A stretch of 64,000 bases of DNA from Neostapfia colusana (lineage: Eukaryota > Streptophyta > Magnoliopsida > Poales > Poaceae): assembly GCA_030760725.1 (NCBI GenBank), contig JASWHV010000001.1:78947683-79011682 (forward strand), in the 5' to 3' direction. Positions 22,538 to 33,979 of the stretch are shown here, one piece after another. The first letter of the stretch is position 1; the number at the start of each line of letters is the position of its first letter. Below the pieces are notes generated by a model. That model made no database searches, had not been told where the DNA came from, and worked only from the letters and a program-made list of their open reading frames with translations. The position numbers were made by a program, and so were the translations under genes.

Positions 22538-24606
22538 CGTCAGCATTGCCCTGTTTTTCTTCCCCGATCGGCTGTTTTTCCTCCCGGTGAGAACCAGAGC
22601 TTCTCCCGCCGTTTTCCTTCGATCCTAGCTCGGATTTCCTGATCTAACGCGCCGATCATGTTCCACCGCCTCCGGGGAGTCTCGCAGGTGAAGGAAATCC
22701 GGTGTTTTGCGCTCTAGACACAGCTCCGACGAGCACCGCGGCGGTTCCACCTCCGAGCTCAAGACAAACCCCGAGGTGAGATCCCCGACCTCCCCTCTAC
22801 CGATCTATGCCATGAAATCCCAGTTTTAGGAGGTATAGACGAAGATCCGAAGTTCTCCAGTGAGATCGCCGCCTCCCGCCGCCGCGCGCCGCCGGGCAGC
22901 GCCGCCCGCGCACGGCCAGGGCGACGTGGCCCTCTGAGGCCCGTCCATTTTAAATCGTGTGGTTCCTATTAGATCTAACCCGTACCGCTTCGCGTTATAA
23001 TCTCAGCCGTCTGTTTTAAATCGGACGGTCCACGTCGGCCCCGCATTATAAAGGCCGGGATTCTTACGAGCTACCCCCTGGGGATCTCGGAAAACATGAG
23101 CTAGCCCCGGAAACTTCTGATCTAGAAAATGATAAATGAAGTCTCCAAATCCAAAGACTTCAGTTTGGGATTTGGTAGAAGGTCTGAAAACCCATTTGGA
23201 ATAGGAAATTACCTTCCATGCAAACTTGGTAGCTAAAGAGTGTATTAAAGAATTTGTTTAAATTGGAAATTCATATATAGTGTGCAAATAGAAATCTGAA
23301 TATAAAAGTTAGAAATCATATACATATGCTTAAAAGTGCATGTAGGTCAAAAATCAACACATCTAGGATAACCATAACACTTAGTAATGTGAATGACTTT
23401 CATAGATATGTATGTGTGGTTTGTATGAAGTGAAAGTGTGAACTATGTCTTACGGATTGTTGTTTTCTTTTGCTATGTGTATTGGCATGAGTAGAACCTG
23501 CCCCAGAGCAAGTTCTCCCCTTCCAAGACCAGGACTTTCCATTCCCAGAGCAGCAGGAAGAAGGCAAGTGTCATTGACCACTTTGATCCTATGCTAGGAT
23601 GTGTAGATAGAATTATTTGCATTGTCAATTGAAATATGAAACCCATGCTAGGAAGTTCCCCTAGAATTGCATTACCTTGTTTCCTTGTAGCTTGGGTTGG
23701 GATTTATTTTATCATGTCATTTATTCATATGCTTATGCTTAGCCATGCTTAGAACGGGATAATTGGGATATGAGATCATCAATTTATTTACCTTACTCTT
23801 GAATGAGATATTATGAGTTATGTAGAGGTAGGGATCGAGGCAAGTTGGATGATTTGGTTGGTGCTGGGTGCACGAGACTCGGGTTTGTGTTTAGTACATG
23901 CCTCGATCCTAAGGACCGGTTCATGGAGCATGTAACCTGGCTTTACCGTGCCAACCACATGCTGAGATGGGGCAGCTTGGCCAATTAATTAGGTGTATCC
24001 CCGGTGTAGTATGGGTGTGTTGGATGGTGCGGGGAATAGGTGTCAGCTGGACTACCATATGAACCGCAAGGCTCAAGAGGGGGCCACTGCAGCGGGGTTG
24101 GAGCCTCTTGTATGCTGTTAGGGGTGAAACCTCAGTGGGCCCATGCTCGTCGGGAATCCCTTTGTAAAGGCTTCGTAGTGATCTCCTGGCTACACACCTG
24201 GGAAGTGTGAATGTGGTTCGTAGATACGGGCATAATGGAGGTTCCTTTTAGTCCACCCGGCAACGGGGGATGAAATCACAACATGTGGGTACAGTGGTGC
24301 AAACTCTGCAGAGTCAAAACTGTCATGACAGCCGTGCTCACGGTCAAGAGCGGCTTCGACTTATTCATGATTAGAGGATGATGGATTTGGATGTTGAGGA
24401 TGTTAAGCGGGCAGCATAACATTGGAGATGAGACTATGTTTATTTAATAATGATGATGGGTTGAGGGAGTGGGAACCATTTCATTTGTGTAGTAATGTAG
24501 GTTCTTAATAAGCTAAGGTGATAGGTATTAATTGCACAGTGCTTTAACCATGAGTTCAACCTCTCCTTGCTCTGGCCATGCATGACATAACTTTCCCACA
24601 CTTGCT

Positions 24607-24622
24607 GAGTACCAACGGTACT
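24607..24622 (+). other. U5 hairpin of G3 LTR
   Basis: GAGTACC-AAC-GGTACT stem-loop after CACACTTGCT. Equivalent hairpins stand at 15017-15033 (S1), 16579-16595 and 20162-20178 (G7), 21460-21476 (G5), 37859-37875 and 47133-47149 (G4). The stem is kept and the loop varies. Role unknown; it lies in the RNA leader or end. Confidence 0.65.
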
Positions 24623-24927
24623 AAACCTTGCATATTTGTTGGTTTAAATTGCTGCTCAGGTCAAGGGGATGATGTGGCGTTCAATGACCAAGACTTCGGA
24701 CCCGAAGAAGGATTCTAGGTTCATGGAGTCCCCAGGGCAACGCCTGTGATGGAGCCCACAAGAATAATATTCCGCTGCTATTATATTTACATGTTATGAA
24801 CTTATTATCATCCATCGAGACGTATGCGTTGTAAGACATATTTGTCATGACATGTATGAGAAAATGATCCTGGCATACATGTTATATTCACTCAGTTGTT
24901 CTTCAGAGAAACCGGGTGTGACAGAAG

Positions 24928-24940
24928 TGGTATCAGAGCC
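24928..24940 (+). other. Primer-binding site of G3
   Basis: TGGTATCAGAGCC, initiator Met tRNA type, 4 bp after the 5' LTR. Confidence 0.92.
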
Positions 24941-24968
24941 AAGGTTGCCCGTAGGAACGTGGACCTAG

Positions 24969-25142
24969 GTAGAAATGGACGTACTTAAGGACCCTATTTT
25001 CTTAAACACTATTTTACAAAGGTGTGGGTTGAAAAGTGTTATTTAATGAGGTTACTTTATTCATCTTACCCCAACTTTTATTCAAAATAGGATTTTTGTT
25101 TAAAATCTTATCTAACTTAATTTTAAATGCTTTATGTTTTAG
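24969..25142 (+). other. Putative 174-bp leader intron of G3
   Basis: Donor-like CCTAG/GTAGAAATGG and acceptor TTATGTTTTAG ending directly before the extra-ORF ATG. The same donor block is found at the same place in G4 (46746) and G7 (19782). Removing it would also remove an upstream ATG at 24975. Not shown experimentally; inferred from conserved signals. Confidence 0.5.
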
Positions 25143-25913
25143 ATGGTTCACATGATCCGCACCGCTCGCAAGTCCACCGGAGGGAGAGTTCCCGTAGTTG
25201 CCCTTGCCCTGAAAGAGAAGAACCGTCCGGTGACGTGCCTCTCCTATGGATTGGCAGTAGGAGGCTCGTTGCGCCGTCTTCGACGTATGCTCCACGCCGT
25301 CGGCAATACGGGCAAGCTAATCATACACTACAGCTCCACCCGGACCATCCGGGAGAAGCGGGAAGAATGGAGTTCAGAAATGAGGATTATCAATGAAAAT
25401 CAGTTGCTCAAGATCCACCACTCTCCAGCTTGTCGAGCGACACAGGTCGATGCGGAGAAGGATGTCACCTGGGAGGCCATCACCTGCCAGAGTCACATCT
25501 ACCGTCGCCACCTGGACAGGACTGAGTACATGTATGTCCTCCAGCGTGACAGTGGTACAACGGAGTACAAGTACCCGCCAGTGCAGCAGGGGACTTCCCA
25601 TGAGCACATGGACCTGTGCTTGGAGGATGCTGCTATGCTCGGCACTCGACTGCAGGAGTGCCAGCAGGAGCTTCAGGATGTTCGTGACACCCTGAAGGAG
25701 ACCGAGGCATTGCTTCGCGCTAGCTTGAGGGCGAGAGAAAGAGGAGATGGGAATGAACTGTGTGTCACCGTGAATGACACATGGACTCCTGACTCCCCAG
25801 ACCGTCGGGCGAGCAAGCGTCGCCGCACTTCTCCACCAGCAGCTTCCCCACCCAAAGCGGAGTCAGAGGGAAGCCGCAATAATGAGGAAGATCCCGAGGA
25901 GCCAGCTCAGTGA
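25143..25913 (+). CDS. G3 extra ORF with histone H3-like N-terminus
   Basis: An intact 256-residue gene between primer site and gag. Residues 7-14 are TARKSTGG, the same as histone H3 Thr6-Gly13, followed by R-V-P for H3 K-A-P. If the initiator Met is removed (the second residue is Val, which permits it) the numbering equals that of H3. A folded-looking domain follows (about 30-150; LRRLRRMLHAVGNTGKLIIH, IIREK-type strands, CQSHIYRRHLDRTEYMYVLQ). A likely coiled coil follows (about 158-200, LQECQQELQDVRDTLKETEA). After it come a basic patch RRASKRRR and an acidic tail (NNEEDPEEPAQ). No transmembrane segment or enzyme motif. It stays open although gag and pol of this copy are broken. Function unknown; chromatin mimicry is my inference. 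Confidence 0.85.
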   Translation: MVHMIRTARKSTGGRVPVVALALKEKNRPVTCLSYGLAVGGSLRRLRRMLHAVGNTGKLIIHYSSTRTIREKREEWSSEMRIINENQLLKIHHSPACRATQVDAEKDVTWEAITCQSHIYRRHLDRTEYMYVLQRDSGTTEYKYPPVQQGTSHEHMDLCLEDAAMLGTRLQECQQELQDVRDTLKETEALLRASLRARERGDGNELCVTVNDTWTPDSPDRRASKRRRTSPPAASPPKAESEGSRNNEEDPEEPAQ

Positions 25914-26229
25914 TATGAGTCGTGTAGCGTCCTTTCCCATAGTTCAGCAGGTTATCGAGTAGGCGAGTCAATACCTTAGTTAATGATGTGTTAATGTTTG
26001 GAGTGTGACGTGAGTTGTGGAAGCCATGGGGGTTTGTCCACTACCTCGTCTTCAGGTTGTTTTGCTTTGATGTCTGAACCCCTATGAATTAAGAGTGCAT
26101 TTATTTTCGCGTGAGACGTGAAACCCTCAGAAAATATAAATATAATATGGCCTAAAAATTTTAAGTTTAAACAAGCAAATTGGGAAGTTAATACGTAATG
26201 CTTTAAATTGACATTTGGTTGATCATGAT

Positions 26230-26231
26230 AG
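26230..26231 (+). other. Acceptor-like AG before G3 gag start
   Basis: TTGATCATGATAG is flush with ATGGCCGG at 26232, as at the other gag and extra-ORF starts. A splice from 24969 to here would give a gag RNA without the extra ORF. Inference. Confidence 0.4.
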
Positions 26232-29167
26232 ATGGCCGGAAGAGGAAAGGGTCGTGGTGCCAACCCCGCCAATAACACAAATGAACCATATGCTAGCAGT
26301 AAAGTCTCCAGGTGGAGAAATAAGGACAAGACAAGTGTGTCCCAAGGTGAATCTAGACATTAATGGGGTAGTATTTACTGCAAACCTCATAGTGATAGAT
26401 TCACAAGGGATAGATATTATTTTGGGTATGGATTGGTTGACCAAACATAAAGGAATCATCCATTGTTCGACAAGAATGGTGGAACTAACTCACCCTAGTG
26501 GCACAAGAGTGAAGTTCATAGCTTTACAAGAACCTAGGAGGGACCTTAAACTCAATCAAGTTGAGGTGGAAGTGGAGGAGATCAGGATCATCAGGGAATA
26601 TGCAGATGTTTTTCCGGAGGAGTTGCCAGGTATGCCCCCCGATCGTGAAATGGAATTCGCGATTGAGCTCGTGCCTGGAACAGCTCCGATATACAAGAGA
26701 TATCGGATGGACTCCAAACAGATGGAAGAACTTAAGGAACATTTAAGAGAATTGATAGAAAAGGGGTACATTCGTCCTAGTTCCTCACCATGGGGAGCTC
26801 CAGTGATATTTGTGCCCATGAAGGACAGGACCCAAAGGCTATGCGTGGACTACCGTGCGTTGAATGAGGTAACCATCAAGAACAAGTACCCATTACCCCG
26901 CATTGAAGACTCGTTTGATCAGTTGAGGGGAGCTTGTGTGTTCTCGAAAATTGATCTCAGGTCGGGATACCACCAACTTAAGATAAGGCAAAACTGATAT
27001 TCCAAAGACAGCTTTCGTATCTCGGTACGGACTGTATGAATACACCGTCATGCCTTTCGGGTTAACTAATGCCCTGGCATACTTCATGTATCTCATGAAC
27101 AAGGTATTCATGGAATATCTGGACAAATTTGTGGTGGTTTTCATAGATGGCATTCTCGTCTTCTCCAAAGATGAAGAAGAACATGAGAAACATCTAAGGT
27201 TGGTATTGCAAAAGCTGAGAGAACACCAACTATATGCCAAGTTGAGCAAGTGTGAGTTTTGGCTGAAGAGAGTTCCCTTCTTAGGACATATAATCTCGGA
27301 GGGAGGAATCTCCATAGATCCCGCCAAGATCGAGGATGTACAGAAGTGGAAGACCCCTGAGAATGTCGGGGAAGTTCGAAGCTTCTTAGGATTGGCTGGA
27401 TACTATCGACGGTTTATTGAGGGTTTCTCCAAGATTTCGAGACCCCTCACCAAATTGTTGGAGAAGGGAATCACATTCACATGGACGCCGCAGTGCGAGA
27501 CGAGTTTCCAGGAACTGAAGAAAAGATTGACAACAGCCCCAGTGCTAGTTATGCCAGATATGCAGAAGAACTTTTCGGTGTACTGCGATGCCTCTGGAAA
27601 CGGGTTGGGATGTGTTCTCATGCAAGAGGGGCATGTCGTGGCTTATGCGTCCCGGCAGCTCCGGAAACACGAGAAGAACTATCCTACACATGACCTAGAG
27701 CTAGCTGCAGTGGTACACGCATTGAAGATTTGGCGGCATTACTTGATGGGGAAAAGGACAGAGATATATAAGGATCATAAGAGCTTAAAGTATATTTTCA
27801 CACAGCCAGATCTCAACCTCAGACAAAGGAGATGGTTAGAGCTGATCAACGACTTTGATGTGGGCATCAACTATCATCCTGGGAAAGCGAACGTCGTAGC
27901 AGATGCTTTAAGCCGGAAGGTGCAGGTCAATAGGTTAATCTTCAAGGACATGCCTACAGAACTGAAGGAAGAGGTTGTAAAACTCAATCTATGTCTGGTG
28001 AATAGTGGTGAGGCCATTGCCATGGAAGTGGACTCCACATTAGAGCAAGACATACGCGATGGTCAAAAGAATGATGAGAAGATACAAGAAATCAGAGAAC
28101 TCATCAAGGATAATAAAGCCCCTGGTTTCAGAGAGGATGAACAAGGTACGGTGTGGCACGGGAAAAGAATCTGTGTGCCTGAAGTGAAGGAGATCTGTGA
28201 ATTGATTTTGAAGGAGGCTCATGATTCTGACTATTCCTTTCATCCTGGGAGTACGAAGATGTACCATGACCTCAAGAGCAGGTATTGGTGGTATGGCATG
28301 AAGCGAGATGTTGCGGAACATGTTGCCCTATGTGACACATGTCAGTTGGTGAAAGCAGAACATCAACGACCCGCGGGATTATTGCAACCACTCAAAGTGC
28401 CTGAATGGAAATGGGAAGAAATCGGTATGGATTTCATAGTGGGACTACCTAGGACCCAATCAGGATATGATTCAATATGGGTCATCATCGACAGGCTAAC
28501 CAAGGTAGCTCATTTCATCCCCGTGAAAGAAAGCTACAGCGGATCCAAATTGGCAGAATTATACATGTCAAGGATCGTGTGTTTCCATGGAGTGCCAAAG
28601 AAGATAGTGTCAGATCGAGGGACACAGTTCACCTCAAGGTTCTGGCAGAAGTTGCATGAAACCATGGGGACTCATCTGAATTTTAGTTCTGCCTATCATC
28701 CCCAGACTGACGGGCAGATGGAAAGAACCAATCAGATCCTTGAGGATATGTTGAGAGCGTGTGCGCTCAGGAACAACAGGAGTTGGGATAATAACTTACC
28801 ATATGCGGAGTTCTCCTATAACAACAGCTATCAGGCTAGTATGAAGATGTCACCATTTGAGGCTTTGTATGGGAAAAAGTGCAGAACTCCACTATTTTGG
28901 AACCAAACCGGGGATAGTAAAGTGTTTGGACCCGAAGTACTACAAGAAGCTGAGTCTAAAGTGAGGGAAATCCACAACAATTTGAGGATAGCACAGACAC
29001 GACAAAAGAGCTATGCCGATGTACGGAGAAGAGAGCTCGTTTTCAACGTGGGGGACTATGTCTACCTAAAGGTGTCCCCTATCCGAGGACTTCGTCGGTT
29101 CAAGGTGAAAGGAAAGTTATCACCTCGATACATCGGACCCTTTCAGTTTCCGGAATTGTTTTCCTAG
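26232..29167 (+). pseudogene. gag-pol: G3 gag-pol with gag deletion, RT mutation, no chromodomain
   Basis: Starts MAGRGKGRGANPANN like G4. It then jumps from about residue 16 of the G4 protein to about residue 426 (TQMNHMLAV), losing the capsid, zinc knuckle and protease DSG motif and shifting frame. RT is readable from 26290. A 1-bp insertion near 26990 (after LKIRQ) breaks the frame; the next stretch (27050-29167, 705 aa) resumes it. The RT active site reads FIDGILVFS where G4 has FIDDILVFS, so a catalytic Asp is lost. RNase H and the integrase D, D, E motifs (MDFIVG, VSDRGT, TDGQMERTN) look intact. The C-terminus runs from YIGPFQ straight into FPELFS and stop, an in-frame deletion of about 100 residues that removes the chromodomain. 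Confidence 0.9.
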
Positions 29168-29198
29168 AACCACTAATCTCGAGGACGAGATTTCTTTT

Positions 29199-29206
29199 AA
29201 GGGGGG
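29199..29206 (+). other. Polypurine tract of G3
   Basis: AAGGGGGG after GAGGACGAGATTTCTTTT and 6 bp before the 3' LTR start at 29213. The same block is found in G1 and G4. Confidence 0.85.
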
Positions 29207-29212
29207 TAGAGC

Positions 29213-32200
29213 TGTAACACCCCAAAAATCTATTAAGAGGGGAATTTAAAAATTTTTGGACGTATTGCATGTGGTGTAGAAATTCAAATTCAAATCAAAA
29301 CAGAAAAGAGAAGGAAAAAGAAAAAGAAAAAAAGAAAACCCCCCGGCCAGCGGGCCGAAACCCACCAGCTGGCCCACCATTTCTCCCCCCACCCCCATGC
29401 CAGCCCACAGCTGCGCGCCCCTCTTCCTCTCACTGACACGTGGGGCCCGCCGTCATCTTCTTCCTCGCGCGCGCTCGGCCGACCCTGGGACTCCTCTCTC
29501 TCCCGAATCCAAACTACCCCCAGAAACCCGCGTCCCCAAGCCGAATTCTGGTCCCGAACGACTCCAGCTCGATGCCAACAGACCGCCGCCCTCCCTCGTC
29601 TATATAAACGCCGGCATTGCCCTGTTTTTCTTCCCCGATCGGCTGTTTTTCCTCCCGGTGAGAACCAGAGCTTCTCCCACCGTTTTCCTTCGATCCTAGC
29701 TCGGATTTCCTGATCTAACGCGCCGATCATGTTCCACCGCCTCTGGGGAGTCTCGCAGGTGAAGGAAATCCGGTGTTTTGCGCTCTAGACACAGCTCCGA
29801 CGAGCACCGTGGCGGTTCCACCTCGGACCTCGTCGCCGACCGCCTTGCAGGGCCTCCGAGCTCAAGAAAAACCCCGTGGTGAGATCCCCGACCTCCCCTC
29901 TACCGATCTATGCCATGAAATCCAGTTTTAGGAGGTATAGACGAAGATCCGAAGTTCTCCGGCGAGATCGCCGCCTCCCGCCGCCGCGCCGCCGGGCAGC
30001 GCCGCCCGCGCACGGCCAGGGCGACGTGGCCCTCTGAGGCCCGTCCATTTTAAATCGTGCGGTTCCTATTAGATCTAACCCGTACTGCTTCGCGTTATAA
30101 TCTCAGCCGTCTGTTTTAAATCAGACGGTCCACGTCAGCCCCGCATTATAAATGTCAGGATTCTTACGGGCTACCCCCTGGGGATCTCGGAAAACACGAG
30201 CTAGCCCCGGAAACTTCTGATCTAGCCTCTGGAACTTCCTAAATTCGTGTAAATTCATTTAAAAATCAGTTTTAGCCCCTGGACTTAATAAAAATTAGGA
30301 AAACCCCTCTGTTATGTGTAGTTAGACCCCTGGAAATTTATGAAATAATATATTAGACCCTGTAGTAGGGTGGATTTACCTTTTTGACCCTATATGATAT
30401 TAAATTCAGAAATTCGAATCTGTGATTAGGATTTAAATTTAAAAGGTGAGGCAAACACATTGTAAATTCAAATTTAAACTCTACTAGCACTTGGAAAACT
30501 TTAGAATGAGTTAAAAATAGATTTTTAGGCTGAAATTAATTCTGTCTAAATGATATTCATATATATTAGTTCTAGAAACATATTTTAGGCAAGGAAATAA
30601 TTCAAAAAACCAGTAAAATAAATTTAATTTGTTCCACATCAGAGAGGAAGTTCAAAGATATATTATTGAACATTTTAGATCAGAACCTATTCTGTTTAGA
30701 TGATATGCCCTACTATTTAATATTAAAACTCACTTTTAGGCATAGAAAATAAATCTGGAAAATAAAGGAAAATAGGTATGCATAACTAGAAAATGATAAA
30801 TGAAGTCTCCAAATCCAAAGACTTCAGTTTGGGATTTGGTAGAAGGTCTGAAAACCCATTTGGAATAGGAAATTATCTTCCATGCAAACTTGGTAGCTAA
30901 AGAGTGTATTAAAGAATTTGTTTAAATTCGAAATTCATATATAGTGTGCAAACAGAAATCTGAGTACAAAAGTTAGAAATCATATACATATGCTTAAAAG
31001 TGCATGTAGGTCAAAAATCAACACATCTAGGATAACCACAACACTTAGTAATGTGAATGACTTTCATAGATATGTATGTGTTGTTTGTATGAAGAGAAAG
31101 TGTGAACTATGTCTTATGGATTGTTGTTTTCTTTTGCTATGTGTATTGGCATGAGTAGAACCTGCCCCAGAGCAAGTTCTCCCCTTCCAAGACCAGGACT
31201 TTCCATTCCCAGAGCAGCAGGAAGAAGGCAAGTGTCCTTGACCACTTTGATCCTATGCTAGGATGTGTAAATAGAATTATTTGCATTGTCAATTGAAAAA
31301 TTAAACCCATGCTAGGAAGTTTCCCTAGAATTGCATTACCTTGTTTCCTTGTAGCTTGGGTTGGGATTTATTTTATCATGTCTTTTTTTCATATGCTTAT
31401 GCTTAGCCATGCTTAGAATGGGATAATTGGGATATGAGATCATCAATTTATTTACCTTACTCTTGAATGAGATATTATGAGTTGTGTAGAGGTAGGGATC
31501 GAGACAAGTTGGATGATTTGGTTGGTGCTGGGTCCACGAGACTCGGGTTGGTGTTTAGTGCTTGCCTGGATCCTAAGGACCGGTTCATGGAGCATGTAAA
31601 CTGGCTTTACCGTGCCAACCACATGCTGAGATGGGGCAGCTTGGCCAATTAATTAGGTGTATCCCCGGCGTAGTATGGGTGTGTTGGATGGTGCGGGGAA
31701 TAGGTGTCAGCTGGACTACCATATGAACCGCAAGGCTCAAGAGGGGGCCACTGCAGGGGGGTTGGAGCCTCTTGTATGCTGTTATGGGTGAAACCTCAGT
31801 GGGCCCACGCTCGTCGGGAATCCCTTTGTAAAGGCTTTGTAGTGATCTCCTGGCTACACACCTGGGAAGTGTGAATGTGGTTCGTAGATACGGGCATAAT
31901 GGAGGTTCCTTTTAGTCCACCCGGCAACGGGGGATGAAATCACAACATGTGGGTACAGTGGTGCAAACTCTGCAGAGTCAAAACTGTCATGACAGCCGTG
32001 CTCACGGTCAAGAGCGGCTTCGACTTATTCATGATTAGAGGATGATGGATTTGGAAGTTGAGGATGTTAAGCGGGAAGCATAACATTGGAGATGAGACTA
32101 TGTTTATTTAATAATGATGATGGGTTGAGGGAGTGGGAACCATTTCATTTGTGTAGTAATGTAGGTTCTTAATAAGCTAAGGTGATAGGTATTAATTGCA

Positions 32201-32629
32201 TAGTGCTTTAACCATGAGTTCAACCTCTCCTTGCTCTGGCCATGCATGACATAACTTTCCCACACTTGCTGAGTACCAACGGTATTAAACCTTGCATATT
32301 TGTTGGTTTAAATTGCTGCTCAGGTCAAGGGGATGATGTGGCGTTCAATGACCAAGACTTCGGACCCGAAGAAGGATTCTAGGTTCATGGAGTCCCCCGG
32401 GCAACGCCTGTGACGGAGCCCACAAGAATAATATTCCGCTGCTATTATGTTTACATGTTATGAACTTATTATCGTCCATCGAGACGTATGCGTTGTAAGA
32501 CATATTTATATTCGACACCTGGCTTGTAATAAATGATGCTTCACTATTTGTCATCACATGTATAAGAAAATGATCCTGGCATACATGTGATATTCACTCG
32601 GTTGTTCTTCGGAGAAACCGGGTGTGACA
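29213..32629 (+). repeat. 3' LTR of G3 (3.4 kb, full length)
   Basis: TGTAACACCCC to CCGGGTGTGACA, with TATA at 29601-29608. It carries the AT-rich block 30227-30790 that is missing from the 5' LTR. Several percent of the shared bases differ by eye, so G3 is older than G4. No gene inside. Confidence 0.9.
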
Positions 32630-33765
32630 AGGCCCCCTCTTGTGCCATGCAGTTCTCAGGGTAGTCCTCACTCAACTCCCATTCCCTGCGCCTTCCACGG
32701 TCCATAACAATCTAGCAACTTACCTAATTAGTCAGCTAAGCCGCACCCATATTTGGCCTTGTGGTGGCACTGTTATCCTGGCATGTGCTCGCATGAACCG
32801 GTCCTTAGATCTACGGCAAGTAACCACCATCTCATACTACCTCATCCACAAACCAAGCTTGCCTAGATCTCCCCCGATTCATGTTCATCATCAAGTTCAT
32901 ATTATCATTGTTCATATGAGTGCAGTAGCTAGACATATTCTATTTCGCTTACCTCATCCCGTAGACTCAGCAAAGCAAAAGGCAAAAAACGACCATACCC
33001 GACTCATAAACTTCACTGGCGACAAGGGTGGTTAACAAAACTAGTAAACTCCTATAAAAGGGTTTCCCATCAAGTTGACTCAAGCACACACACCTTTTCA
33101 CAAACAAAACAGTTCCAAAAACATGGGATCAATATGGTCAAGGGGCACTTGCCTTGTTCCGGTGGTTTCTGTTGCTCTTGGATCTTAAAGTCTTGCTGTT
33201 GTAGCTCGTCATAGATAGCTCCCTGAGCTTGTCCTTCTACTCACGATCGCGCATATACAAGATTTGCAGCAATCAGTCATCATGCACAATCCTTATTCAA
33301 GATGCAATGGTGCATATGCATGCTAACCCTATGGTGCTGTTTCATAGGATCAGTTTGTACGTGTTCTTGCATGTTTGCATGGGGTTTTATGATGAACAGA
33401 GGTGTAGGGATCAAATGTGGTCGTGGCGATTATCTTGACTCTAGATCAAACCGATCAACACGTGATCTGTCCACATGAAAAACTTCTGTTCAAAGGGATC
33501 GAAGAAACAGATGCAAAGAAAACCGCGATGAGGTCGTAAGGTGGTAACGAAGAACTACCTCACTTCTCCTTGGTCTCATGGTCTTTCTCCTAGCAAAAAC
33601 AGATCGTCGGCTATCCTCCGGCGATGGCGATCGTGTCTGGGCTCGTCGGCGGTCACTCTGGTGGTCAAACTCTGGCGAAGGGGTTTAGCTCGGCGAGTTT
33701 GGGGGCTAGGGCTTCTAAGTTGTCGGCTTAGAAAAGATGTTACGACCAAGGGGTTGTTTTGGGTT

Positions 33766-33774
33766 CTATTTATA
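33766..33774 (-). promoter_or_regulatory. TATA box of G5 LTR
   Basis: Minus-strand TATAAATAG, about 220 bp downstream (in the minus direction) of the CACGTG array. Confidence 0.65.
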
Positions 33775-33979
33775 ACCAGAAAAACAAGAGTCCTTCTCCG
33801 ATTGGATTTCTAATAAGAGTCATATTTGATTTGTGTTTGGATCTTAACAAATAATTTTCAATCGATTTGGTTGCAGTATTCAACGTAGAAGAGTTCATGT
33901 CAGTTTCGTAAGTAACGGGTACTCACGTAAAGAGGAAAATCGCTTCAGAATCGCGTCCTGCCGCAGGGATAAGCTCCGG

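Larger units (their letters stand above)
22139..24923 (+). repeat. 5' LTR of G3, with internal deletions
   Basis: TGTAACACCCC to CCGGGTGTGACA. It is about 630 bp shorter than the 3' LTR through three deletions: about 560 bp after GATCTAG (near 23127; CTAG occurs at both breakpoints), about 40 bp near 22750 and about 44 bp near 24855. TATA at 22530. The GC-rich leader after it has donor-like CGCAG/GTGAAG (22685) and CCGAG/GTGAGA (22775). Confidence 0.88.
22139..32629 (+). mobile_element. Gypsy element G3 (plus strand), defective
   Basis: Full LTR-internal-LTR gypsy inserted in G5. 5' LTR 22139-24923, primer site, intact extra ORF, gag-pol with large deletions, purine tract, 3' LTR 29213-32629. 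It is the same subfamily as G4 (extra ORF and pol nearly collinear) but in opposite orientation. It lacks most of gag and the chromodomain, has a pol frameshift and a mutated RT active site, so it could move only with help from another copy. Confidence 0.9.

Noticed and set aside
22182..22628. 148-residue open frame at the start of the G3 5' LTR
   Set aside because: It runs over an A-rich tract and the promoter region before the TATA box; the copy in the 3' LTR is not kept in the same frame. Not a gene.
25143..25913. Extra ORF as a captured host histone H3 gene
   Set aside because: Only the first ~17 residues resemble H3; there is no histone fold afterwards, so short-motif mimicry or convergence is more likely than capture of a whole gene.
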